NCBI GenBank assembly: GCA_002746535.1
Contig: NVWA01000015.1
Location: 1 to 64,000, forward strand
Direction: 5' to 3'
From: Planctomycetota bacterium
GTDB lineage: Bacteria; Planctomycetota; GCA-2746535
Length of the DNA: 64,000 nucleotides
In this document: positions 54,511 through 63,475 of the stretch, piece by piece
Layout: every line of letters starts with the position of its first letter
Numbering within the stretch: position 1 is the stretch's first letter
Notes under the pieces: generated by a model
What the model saw: the letters and a program-made list of their open reading frames with translations, nothing else
Database searches by the model: none
Told to the model about the DNA's origin: nothing
Made by a program: the position numbers and the translations under genes

Positions 54511-54735
54511 TACTGATTATGAATTATTAAAATTTAAACAAATAGACAAGATCAAATTACAATTAGGAAAATTAATATTGCGAGTCCTTTTTGATCGTTG
54601 TTAATTTCATTCTTATTATAATCGTGAATCTAAAATGATCACTTGATTTGATTGCTATCACAAATATCAAAATTATAGATTTTCTCATCTATAGAGAAAT
54701 AAACACATTCTTATAATCAATGGAGTAAATATCTT

Positions 54736-56952
54736 ATGCCAAAACCAATAGTACACCTAGTATGTAATGCTCATTTAGATCCTGTGTGGCAATGGGAGTG
54801 GGAAGAAGGCGCCAGTGAAGCTATCTCAACTTTTAGAACTGCTGCGGATTTATGTGAAGAATTTGGTGGTTTCATTTTCAATCACAATGAAGTGATTTTA
54901 TACAAATGGGTCGAAGCATATGAACCAACTTTATTCAAGCGTATCCAACGATTAGTCAAAGAAGGTAAATGGCACATCATGGGTGGGTGGTACCTTCAAC
55001 CAGATTGCAATATGCCTTCTGGAGAAGGATTTGTGCGTCAAATTTTAGTTGGTAGAGAATATTTTAAAAGCAAATTTAATAAGCGTCCAACGACAGCAAT
55101 TAATTTTGACCCTTTTGGTCATACTAGAGGGCTCGTTCAAATTCTATCCAAGAGTGGTTATGATTCGTATATACATTGCAGACCTAATAAATATGAAGAC
55201 CCTCAAAAGGAAGATAATTATATCTGGATAGGTTATGATGGATCAGAAATTATCTGTACGCGACCTCCACTTTTTTACAATTCACCTCTTGGAAAAGCGG
55301 GTGAAAAATTAAACAAACATATTAGTGAAACACCCGAAATAGGAGTTTCTATGATGCTTTGGGGTTTAGGAAATCATGGTGGTGGCCCCAGTCGTAAAGA
55401 TATTCGAGACGTTGATAAAATCATTAAAAAAGAAAAAAACTGGGATATTCGTCATTCTACACCTGAAGCCCATTTTGAAGATTTAAATAAGAAAAAAGAT
55501 AAGCTGATTCGATGGGAAAAAGATATGAATCCTTGGGCCGTTGGTTGTTATACCACAATGATACTCGTCAAGCAGGGTTTTCGAAAATTAGAGAATGAAA
55601 TGTTTATGGTTGAAAAAATGGCTTCAGCTGCCGCTTCACAAGGACTAATGAAATACCCCCATGATCAATTCAAAGAGGCCGAGGAAGATCTTCTTTGGAC
55701 AGCTTTTCATGATGTATTACCAGGAAGTTCTACTGAACCTGTTGAGCAGCATACGATTAATAAAGTTGGGCATGGATTAGAAATATTAGGCAAAATTCGT
55801 GCGCATGCTTTTTTCTGTTTAGCTAATGGACAAGCAAAAGCAAAACTTGAAACATTTCCCATTTTTGTGTTTAACCCGCACCCATGGGAAATTGAAATCC
55901 TTGTAACAGCTGAGTTTAATCTTCCGGATATTATAATGTGCAAAGACACTTTTTGGCTTCCAACGTTAAAGCAAAATGGAAAAAACATTCCTATTCAAGC
56001 CGAGCGCCCTCATAGTAATATGCCAATGGATTGGCGCAAACGAGTCTGCTTCAAGGCAAAATTAAAACCTGGCATTATGAATCGCTATGATATCCAATTA
56101 ACTCGTATACCAATACGTCCTACTTTTTCACTAAAAGTGAAGAACAATGAAATGCGAATTAAACATAAGAATATTGATTGGTCTATTAATTCTAAAACTG
56201 GCCTCATTTCTCATCTTAAAGTAAATGGAAAAAACCTACTTGAGAAAAATGCCTTCAAAGCATTGATCATTGCCGATAATCCAGATCCTTGGGGAATGAC
56301 TGTTGACCGGTTTGATAAAGTCCTCGGCCATTTCCGTCTTTTATCAAAAACAAAGAGCGCCGAGTTTTCTGGGGTTTCAGTAAAGAAATTAAATGCCATA
56401 AGAATCATTGAAGATGGGCCTGTACGTACAGTGGTAGAAATAGTCTATGGTTATAAAGATTCATTTTTGGTGCTGACTTGGAAGTTACCTAAAGTAGGTA
56501 CTGAAATTGAACTAGAAACACGCGTCTACTGGAATGAAAAAGATAAGATTTTGAAATTGGCAATCCCAACTAAATTAAAAGATCCGGCCTATCATGGTGA
56601 AGTAGCTTATGGTCAAGACACCTTATCATCCACCGGGCAAGAAGCAGTAGCACAAAAATGGTCCGCGGCCGTCTCAAAGAAAGATGATATCGCTATTTCA
56701 ATGATCAATAACGGCACATATGGGTCTTCTTTTGAAAAAGGTGAAATGAGAATTAGCCTTTTACGTTCTCCTGCTTACACAGCGCATCCGATCCAGGATT
56801 GGCCAATAGTACCAAACGATTCATTTAGACCTAGAATTGATCAAGGAGAGCGAGTCTTTAAGTTTTGGTTTAATGCTGGTTCTGCCAAAGATAGGTTGAA
56901 GGCCTTACCACGAGAAGCATTAGTTCATAACGAAGTACCCATGACACAATAG
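54736..56952 (+). CDS. GH38 alpha-mannosidase, ended early by an in-frame TAG
   Basis: 738 residues. GH38 motifs: VCNAHLDPVWQWEWEEG with metal ligands His13 and Asp15, GGWYLQPDCNMPSGE, and the nucleophile Asp125 in NFDPFGHTRG; WTAFHDVLPGSS holds the other catalytic-region His. The C-terminal beta domain is cut near PMTQ, where a TAG at 56950-56952 is followed in the same frame by 92 residues of matching C-terminal sequence. No signal peptide. It would cleave alpha-mannosides in the cytosol. Part of the glycan-catabolism region. Confidence 0.93.
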   Translation: MPKPIVHLVCNAHLDPVWQWEWEEGASEAISTFRTAADLCEEFGGFIFNHNEVILYKWVEAYEPTLFKRIQRLVKEGKWHIMGGWYLQPDCNMPSGEGFVRQILVGREYFKSKFNKRPTTAINFDPFGHTRGLVQILSKSGYDSYIHCRPNKYEDPQKEDNYIWIGYDGSEIICTRPPLFYNSPLGKAGEKLNKHISETPEIGVSMMLWGLGNHGGGPSRKDIRDVDKIIKKEKNWDIRHSTPEAHFEDLNKKKDKLIRWEKDMNPWAVGCYTTMILVKQGFRKLENEMFMVEKMASAAASQGLMKYPHDQFKEAEEDLLWTAFHDVLPGSSTEPVEQHTINKVGHGLEILGKIRAHAFFCLANGQAKAKLETFPIFVFNPHPWEIEILVTAEFNLPDIIMCKDTFWLPTLKQNGKNIPIQAERPHSNMPMDWRKRVCFKAKLKPGIMNRYDIQLTRIPIRPTFSLKVKNNEMRIKHKNIDWSINSKTGLISHLKVNGKNLLEKNAFKALIIADNPDPWGMTVDRFDKVLGHFRLLSKTKSAEFSGVSVKKLNAIRIIEDGPVRTVVEIVYGYKDSFLVLTWKLPKVGTEIELETRVYWNEKDKILKLAIPTKLKDPAYHGEVAYGQDTLSSTGQEAVAQKWSAAVSKKDDIAISMINNGTYGSSFEKGEMRISLLRSPAYTAHPIQDWPIVPNDSFRPRIDQGERVFKFWFNAGSAKDRLKALPREALVHNEVPMTQ

Positions 56953-57231
56953 TTTAGTCCTTCAGGAAAAGGTATTAAGCCAAAACCTTTGATAACTTTA
57001 TCAAATAAAAATGTTCAAATGGCTGCCTTGAAACAAGCCGAAAATAAAAAAGGATGGATTGTCAGAATCTTCGAACCTACTGGCCATAAACAAAAAACAC
57101 AATTAAATGTAGGAGTAGGTAAAAAATTTAGCAAAACGCTAACGCTTAAACCTTTTGAAATTAAAACATTTCGAATCAATACCAATAAAGGTAGTATGAT
57201 TGAAACAAATTTAATGGAAGAAAAAGCTTAA
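56953..57231 (+). pseudogene. C-terminal remainder of the GH38 mannosidase after the in-frame TAG
   Basis: The reading frame is the same as the mannosidase. The codons after TAG read FSPSGKGIKPKPLITL, then NVQMAALKQAENKKGWIVRI, PFEIKTFRI and a TAA at 57231, which are typical late GH38 blocks. No ribosome site or good start lies at the beginning. Read-through of the single TAG would restore a protein of about 830 residues. Confidence 0.75.
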
Positions 57232-57458
57232 GACTGATCTTTGTTCTGACAGCAAACCTAATGCACTCTCAATCGACTATTTAATTATTGAAGGCTGCCC
57301 TTTAAATTAAGCTTTTTAACAACTTTAAATAAATGATTTTGGTTGGTTTTAATTATGGGAAGACCAAAAATCTGTCTGTTAAGAACTCCCATTTGCCTAA
57401 TAATTTATGAATATGCACTAATTAAATGTATTTAATCATTCAAATTAAACTTTTTGTA

Positions 57459-57486
57459 TTGAAATTAATATTATAACACTTATAAC
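57459..57486 (+). promoter_or_regulatory. Candidate promoter of the DNRLRE/thioredoxin gene; also covers the 57232-57569 gap
   Basis: TTGAAA at 57459-57464, 16-bp spacer, TATAAC at 57481-57486. TATAACA occurs twice here (57472 and 57481). The rest of the gap shows no gene. Confidence 0.5.
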
Positions 57487-57498
57487 AGAAGAGGTAAT

Positions 57499-57540
57499 GT
57501 CCTGGATGCAATGTCCAGGATGCAATTTCCAAGATTCCAA
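57499..57540 (+). repeat. 14-bp tandem repeat (about 3 copies) with a hairpin in the leader
   Basis: GTCCTGGATGCAAT, GTCCAGGATGCAAT and a looser third copy TTCCAAGATTCCAA. TCCTGGA and TCCAGGA also form a 7-bp hairpin with a 7-base loop, 50-70 bp before the start codon. Confidence 0.6.
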
Positions 57541-57569
57541 CTCATTAAAACTTAAATATGGAGCTATAT

Positions 57570-59666
57570 ATGATAATTTTAAAATCCCACAAACTACGTT
57601 TAATTCTATCTAGCCTGTTACTTACTTCGTTTTTTTTAATTTCAGCTGAAGTAACCGCTTCCACTACAACAAAAATAACTAAATTTAAACTCGCTGATTA
57701 TTCCTGGGTATCCCGTAATCTAAAAGCAGAACCTACATATGCTTCTAAAAAAGTTAAATATGCTATCTGGGTTTTAGGGAATGAAAAAAAATCAGTCATG
57801 ACTATAGTATGGGATGAATCAAAAGGTACCGGGACTGGTTATGATACTTTATATGTTGATAAAAACTTTAATGGTGATCTAACTGAAGATGGGGAAAGAA
57901 TATCCAGTATTGAAATTAAAACTAAAAGAAGAAAAGGAACCGTTTATGAAATTGGTACGATTAAAAGTGGCGCTGATACGTTTTATTTTAAATGGCATAT
58001 GACAAAAGAAAATAATATTGCTTGGTATAGTAGCATGACAGCAAATATTAAAATTAAAACAAATAATATTACTTATAAGGCTGGTATCTTACCTGGTAAT
58101 ATAAAATTAAATTTTAGCCATAACATTAAAACAGCACCCGTTTATAGATTTGGTGGAGAAGCAATTCCTGTAGTGCTGTATAAAGAAAACAGAAAAAAAC
58201 CAACAATAAAATTATATGCTGGTTCTAACTTAGGTACATGGACCGCTGGAACTTATAATCAAATCAGAATGGCTGTCAGCCTCATAGGTGATAATGTTAA
58301 TAATGAATTTCGTTTTTTCAAAGCACGCTTTCCAGGTGGTGAACCTCAGATATCTCTAAAAGTGTTTGAAAATGGGAAAGTAAAAGAAGAAATACTTTTT
58401 ACAGGAGGATGCGGCTGCGGGGGTACTTTTGCTAAAGGATTATTTATTCCATCACGTGTGCCACCAGGGGAACACTCTGTTATCATTAGAATGAATAGAC
58501 TCGAAGCCCTTGGTGGAGTTGCTGATTTCGAATATAAAATAAAAATAGTAAATCCGACATTTGGCAAACCACTCGTTGATCCTGCTTATACCTCACTAAA
58601 AGAAAAGTTTCCAAATGCAAAAATAGCTAGTCTTAGAAGACTTTCTTCACAAGAAACATCTTACAAAGGTTTTCCTGAAGAAAATGTTTTCGCAGCTAGA
58701 ATAAGTGATACACGCTTAGTGGGTAATGGCAGAGATTGGAATCCTTCCAATGCAAATTTTGGTACAGAGATATTCATGAGATTTGGAAAATTCATGTGGT
58801 CGAATGAACCCTACCGTCATCTTATAAAAATAGACTTAAGCGGAATTAATAAAGAAACCAAAATTTTAGGAGCCTACCTAAGATTTACCCTAGTTCGAAG
58901 AGAAGGTACAACCAAAAAAGATTCTCAACTTGATTTTTATGCATTACGTCGTGGATGGAATGAAAATAATACTGCAGTTGGTGGAGCTAGTTGGAATGGC
59001 CCTTTAAAAATTAAAGGTTCAAAGGAAGGTCGATGGGCAAAAACACCTGCTGATGATACTAAAGTTGACCGATATCCTGAAATTGTTGGCTCTATAATAA
59101 TAGGGAAATTCCCAAAAAAAGATGAGCTTAACCGTTTAGTAACAACTGATATCACAAACATAGTTAATAAATGGCACCGTGGCGAAATAGAAAATAATGG
59201 TCTAGTTCATATATTTAAAGGGAGTGGCTACGCTGATAAAGTATCCAGTGAATTTCAGGATTATATATATAGACCAACTCTAGTGTTAGCTTACGAAGGC
59301 AATGAGCCAAAAAATAAATATGCAATTCAACCGGGTGAAGATTTCGAAGCCGCAAAACAAAATGCTAAATTAATAAAAAAACCTATCTTAATTAAATTCT
59401 ACTCACCCTACTGCGGTGTCTGCAAACAAGTCGAAAAAACAACCATGCAATCTAAAATAATTAAAAAAGCCTTAGCAAATGACTTCCACTATGTCCATTT
59501 AAAAATTCAAGAACATACTGAATTAGCAAAAAATCTAGGTGTTGGATCAGTACCCACCGTTGTCATATTAGATAATGATGGAATCACAAAAAAAGGTCTA
59601 ATCATGTCAGATATTCTTCGTGATGCTGGAAAATTTGGAAAGGCAATAAAAGAGTTAAGCAAATAA
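57570..59666 (+). CDS. Exported DNRLRE-domain protein with a C-terminal thioredoxin-like domain
   Basis: 698 residues from the ATG at 57570 (GGAG six bases upstream); the in-frame ATG at 57558 is less likely. Signal peptide about 1-32 (LRLILSSLLLTSFFLISAEV). The first 340 residues are beta-rich with a GGCGCGG motif; residues about 370-590 look like a DNRLRE/CBM96-type domain (RHLIKIDLSGINKETKI, LRRGWNEN, VTTDITNIVNKW). The last 100 residues are a thioredoxin fold with CGVC (about 613-616) and GVGSVPTVVILDNDG. Fusion of a carbohydrate-binding-like module to thioredoxin is unusual; a surface or periplasmic redox role is inferred. Confidence 0.8.
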   Translation: MIILKSHKLRLILSSLLLTSFFLISAEVTASTTTKITKFKLADYSWVSRNLKAEPTYASKKVKYAIWVLGNEKKSVMTIVWDESKGTGTGYDTLYVDKNFNGDLTEDGERISSIEIKTKRRKGTVYEIGTIKSGADTFYFKWHMTKENNIAWYSSMTANIKIKTNNITYKAGILPGNIKLNFSHNIKTAPVYRFGGEAIPVVLYKENRKKPTIKLYAGSNLGTWTAGTYNQIRMAVSLIGDNVNNEFRFFKARFPGGEPQISLKVFENGKVKEEILFTGGCGCGGTFAKGLFIPSRVPPGEHSVIIRMNRLEALGGVADFEYKIKIVNPTFGKPLVDPAYTSLKEKFPNAKIASLRRLSSQETSYKGFPEENVFAARISDTRLVGNGRDWNPSNANFGTEIFMRFGKFMWSNEPYRHLIKIDLSGINKETKILGAYLRFTLVRREGTTKKDSQLDFYALRRGWNENNTAVGGASWNGPLKIKGSKEGRWAKTPADDTKVDRYPEIVGSIIIGKFPKKDELNRLVTTDITNIVNKWHRGEIENNGLVHIFKGSGYADKVSSEFQDYIYRPTLVLAYEGNEPKNKYAIQPGEDFEAAKQNAKLIKKPILIKFYSPYCGVCKQVEKTTMQSKIIKKALANDFHYVHLKIQEHTELAKNLGVGSVPTVVILDNDGITKKGLIMSDILRDAGKFGKAIKELSK

Positions 59667-59693
59667 TATAAACCAACAAATGTATTTAACTAG

Positions 59694-60836
59694 CTAAAAT
59701 TTCCATTCACCAAATAAATAACCTCCCTTTTCAGTAAGGGAGAAATCACCCACTTCAGGATCTACAAAACAATCCGTCAGATCACCCAAATAATTTTCAT
59801 CACATAATACGGGACTTAATGTTTCAAGGGTCCCGTGAATAAGATTATGATGCAGCTTATTACCTTTTGAACCATCTAAAAATCTTACTGTATGATATTC
59901 ATTATTAGTTGAGTAAATTAAATTATTATATATTTCGCAGTTTATCGTATTAGAAAACTCAATTGCCTTAACAGCATGATTAACAATGATATTATTTCTA
60001 GCAATACAGTTTTGCATGTTGAGTTCTCTAAAACTAAAATTTCCACAACAAATACCTTTATCACAATTTATGATGGTATTTCGTTCAACGACAACATTTT
60101 CACAGTCTTGCCAAAGAAAAATAGCAGCATTGCCCATATTTGTTTTGCTTCTAATGCCAATAAAAACATTATCTGAAATAGCCCAATCTTTAATGCCCAT
60201 CAAATCCATGCCCGCTAAATAATTAATATGGTCTATACCATCTTCCCTTTTAGGATCGTCATTAATAAAAAGACAATATCTAACAATACCGTTTCTTGGG
60301 CGATTTTCTTTTCCCTCTTCTGGAGAGACCCTTCTTGATTCATAATCACCCGGACGATTTTGATTTGTTCCTTTAAGGCCCCTGACCCATATATTATGGA
60401 ACTTAACATTGTAAACATTTAGGTCCCATACTTTACTGTCACCATAAAAAACAATGCCGTATTTATCGCTATTTCTAAATGTAATATCAGCAATAGTCAC
60501 ATTTTTTGCGCCAAATATTTTTAGAATTCCTAGTAAAGGTGAAATATCCAATCCAGATACTGATGACAGGTCGCATGTTTTACCATCTAAGACTACAGAT
60601 TCTCGATTGCCACTCTCACTACGAATCGCGACATTACTTGCTTGCAAAACACACGAACGTTTAACTTCATAAATACCATCAGCCATTAATATGACAGAAT
60701 TTTCTTTTGCATTATCAACAGCATCAATAAATTCATCTGCTGTTGCCACACGAACAATCTCACCATTTGATTCTGGTAAAGCAGGTGCCATAGTAACAAT
60801 TTTTTTTATAACTTCTGACGATGGATTAGATCTCAT
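59694..60836 (-). CDS. Right-handed beta-helix protein (polysaccharide lyase 6-like)
   Basis: 380 residues. After an N-terminal 25 residues comes ATADEFIDAVDNAKENSVIL, an entrance typical of the parallel beta-helix, then many short repeats with N and I at fixed spacing (NVTIADITFRNSDKYGIVFY, ENVVVERNTIINCDKGICCG, NCEIYNNLIYS). The pattern is close to chondroitinase-B/alginate-lyase family 6 proteins, but I cannot place catalytic residues, so the substrate is open. No signal peptide is visible. Convergent with the DNRLRE gene. Confidence 0.75.
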   Translation of the reverse strand: MRSNPSSEVIKKIVTMAPALPESNGEIVRVATADEFIDAVDNAKENSVILMADGIYEVKRSCVLQASNVAIRSESGNRESVVLDGKTCDLSSVSGLDISPLLGILKIFGAKNVTIADITFRNSDKYGIVFYGDSKVWDLNVYNVKFHNIWVRGLKGTNQNRPGDYESRRVSPEEGKENRPRNGIVRYCLFINDDPKREDGIDHINYLAGMDLMGIKDWAISDNVFIGIRSKTNMGNAAIFLWQDCENVVVERNTIINCDKGICCGNFSFRELNMQNCIARNNIIVNHAVKAIEFSNTINCEIYNNLIYSTNNEYHTVRFLDGSKGNKLHHNLIHGTLETLSPVLCDENYLGDLTDCFVDPEVGDFSLTEKGGYLFGEWKF

Positions 60837-61221
60837 ATGAATTACCTGCTAAAAATATTGTCATTCAAATTCATGAATTAATAAAAAAATATTACCATAA
60901 TTTTGAGGTGTTCAATTACCAAAGTCTCGCGAGAGCCCTTCTTACAAACAGAAAATTTTGATACAATGTAGAGGCATGTCTATTAACATTATTTCTTATA
61001 GTAATTATTTTCTATCTCGAATTGAAAATTCTACTAGTACCATAGTCTTTCCCAAGCTCGCATTGCAATATTATTTTAAGAATTTAAAACTAAACTTCCG
61101 TAAAAAATTAAAAATAATATTAGAACATATTTTTTTATGAACATAATAAACATCCTTTGAGGATTGAAATTAATTTCAAATATTTAATTAATAAAAGTTA
61201 ATTTTCTAATTATTCTTAAAA

Positions 61222-61246
61222 TGTTATATACAAATTGTCTATAACA
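61222..61246. promoter_or_regulatory. 25-bp palindrome, candidate operator; covers the 60837-61446 gap
   Basis: TGTTATATACAA, a central A, then TTGTCTATAACA: eleven of twelve positions pair. A GGAGGTGA ribosome-site-like run follows at 61249 without a credible ORF. No other feature is supported in this 610-bp gap; a 60-codon frame at 60958 lacks a ribosome site and family features. Confidence 0.55.
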
Positions 61247-61446
61247 GTGGAGGTGAAACAGTACAATTGCCTGAATTATAAAATATCAATTCGATTCCAA
61301 TCGTAATTTTTAATTCTAATTAAACTAGATCAAATACATTAAAATGGTTTCAGTAATGATACTTTCAAAGCCAAAAGAATATTACTTATGTAATCATTAA
61401 AATATTTTTCTAAAAGTTATAATAATTAAAAACGAGAAAATTAATT

Positions 61447-63432
61447 ATGGCATACAAATATTCAAATCAATTATTTCAAGAAGATTGGTCAGCATTTAAA
61501 CGCGGTCCCATCAACCGAGACGTTACTGCTCGAGGTGAGTATATGACCATGCTTGTTCCAGCGAATCCAAATGGCTGGTATCATAGCGCATTACCAAAAG
61601 GCAATAAAACTATCGACAATAATCACTCACCATTTATTATCAAAAAATCTTCAACAGGAAATTTTTTAGAATTACCCCAAAGAACTTTCGCCCATTCCAA
61701 TGTGATGACTACTGGGTACAAACCGTGGCAGAATTTTGAAATTTCTGCATCAATAAAATTGAATGATCATTTACCCGTTGGCTTAGTAGTAAGATATGAA
61801 ACCAATAATGATTATTATTCACTTCTGATTGAATCTGGTGTCGTAAAAATTATTCGAAACTTTGAGGGGCATCTGGTAGTCTTAGCATCTCAATCTGTAT
61901 CGAAGACAAAAAAGACGTTAAGTTTTAAATTTCGTGCGGAAGGAAATCTTCTCACAGGATCAGTTGCGGGTATTAAATTGAAAGCCGAAGACAGTTGTAT
62001 ATCCGAAGGAGGTTTTGGATTACTCTGTAATGGTGCCTGCAAAATAGGCAAACTAAATGTAAAGACATATTCAAAAGAAAAAGAACGAATTGAAAAGCTA
62101 AATAAAAAGAATGTTGCTCACCTTGTCAAAATCCAAAAAAAATATCCTGCTATGGAACTTTTAAAAGAAGTGAACATAAAAGGATACTCATTAGGTCGTC
62201 AAATTCGATTTGCAGATTTAAGCGGAGACGGAACAACAGATTTACTATTCGGGATTCCTACCAAATTTCAGGGGAAAAAATGGACCTATGACCAACTAAG
62301 TAAATTATCTGCTTTAAATTTAGAGGGTGAACTCTTATGGGAAAGAGGAAGTATTAAAAAAGATTCTAGTCGCATCACAAGTGATTTGCCATTTCAAGTC
62401 GCCGATCGAGGATTTGGCACAGAGATTGTTGCGTGTTTTGGTCATGACATTGAAATCATTCATTCAGCATCCGGCAATACGATTAAAAAAGTTAAATTAC
62501 CCAAAGCCCCAAAAATGGAACCTTATTGGGATGAAATAAATATGTACTGGGGATCCGGCCATGGCGATGATATGCCAAATTTATTAGCCGACAGTCTCAT
62601 GTTTGCCAATTTTACAGGTAGACATGAGTATGGAGATCTCTTCATCAAAGATCGATATCATAATGGTTGGGGAATCGATGGTAAAACATTGAAACCACTT
62701 TGGCATCACCGTTGCAATACAGGACATTTCCCTTTTGTCACTGATTTAACCGGAGATGGTCTAGATGACGTAGTCATGGGCTACTCAAGAGTAAATAATA
62801 AAGGTCAATTAATGGGCCGAATATATTTAGGCGATCATCCTGATGGCTGTTTTTCATATGTAGATACTGATGGTCATCGACACAACTTACATCCTTCAGG
62901 TGAAGCTGGATTTATAGACGAATATGATGACTATAGAATATCGGAAGTACACCTTGGTCATGTACAACATTTATCAATTGGAAATTTTATCCCTGATAAA
63001 CCTGATCTTGAAAGAATCATTGTGACCTATCATGGTAACGAAGGAATTATTGTATTAATGGATATGAACAATAGAGTTTTGCGAAAAATCGAGAAATATG
63101 GCGCAGGTTCTATTTGCCAACCAGTGAATTGGACCGGAGATGGAAAAGAATTAATCGCCTTCTCGGCACGCCATGGAGATGGGGGATTATGGGATGAAAA
63201 TTTTGATTTGGTAGTGCCCTTCCCAAATGATGATCGTCCAGGTCAATATCTAGAAGTACATGATATGCTCGGTCTAGGTTATGATCAAATAATAGTATGG
63301 GATGAAGAAAAATTACACGTTTATGGACCAGCCAAAAAACCAAAGAAAAACGGCAAGGTATATATGCCTAAAAGGCCCGGTCCTCATACATCAAATTATC
63401 AAGTAAACTTTTCATTACCAGCTTGGCAGTGA
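61447..63432 (+). CDS. Beta-propeller polysaccharide-lyase-like protein (rhamnogalacturonan-lyase-like)
   Basis: 661 residues. An N-terminal concanavalin-like domain (about 60-210: FEISASIKLNDHLPVGLVVR) precedes a beta-propeller with two calcium-type loops, DLSGDGTTDLLFG and DLTGDGLDDVVMG, the GHGDDMPN segment, and the C-terminus SNYQVNFSLPAWQ that is common in PL11-type lyases. No signal peptide. It probably cleaves a uronic-acid or rhamnose-rich polysaccharide by beta-elimination; catalytic residues are not assigned. A 25-bp palindrome lies about 200 bp upstream. Confidence 0.7.
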   Translation: MAYKYSNQLFQEDWSAFKRGPINRDVTARGEYMTMLVPANPNGWYHSALPKGNKTIDNNHSPFIIKKSSTGNFLELPQRTFAHSNVMTTGYKPWQNFEISASIKLNDHLPVGLVVRYETNNDYYSLLIESGVVKIIRNFEGHLVVLASQSVSKTKKTLSFKFRAEGNLLTGSVAGIKLKAEDSCISEGGFGLLCNGACKIGKLNVKTYSKEKERIEKLNKKNVAHLVKIQKKYPAMELLKEVNIKGYSLGRQIRFADLSGDGTTDLLFGIPTKFQGKKWTYDQLSKLSALNLEGELLWERGSIKKDSSRITSDLPFQVADRGFGTEIVACFGHDIEIIHSASGNTIKKVKLPKAPKMEPYWDEINMYWGSGHGDDMPNLLADSLMFANFTGRHEYGDLFIKDRYHNGWGIDGKTLKPLWHHRCNTGHFPFVTDLTGDGLDDVVMGYSRVNNKGQLMGRIYLGDHPDGCFSYVDTDGHRHNLHPSGEAGFIDEYDDYRISEVHLGHVQHLSIGNFIPDKPDLERIIVTYHGNEGIIVLMDMNNRVLRKIEKYGAGSICQPVNWTGDGKELIAFSARHGDGGLWDENFDLVVPFPNDDRPGQYLEVHDMLGLGYDQIIVWDEEKLHVYGPAKKPKKNGKVYMPKRPGPHTSNYQVNFSLPAWQ

Positions 63433-63475
63433 AGTTTTCAAGATTTATGAAATATATAGAAACAGGAAAAAATAA

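Noticed and set aside
60958-61140. A 60-codon plus-strand frame in the gap before the beta-propeller gene
   Set aside because: No ribosome site, no recognisable domain and biased composition; most likely chance.
61247-61320. Strong ribosome-site-like GGAGGTGA after the palindrome
   Set aside because: Only frames of 4 or 17 codons follow at usable distance, so no gene is supported.
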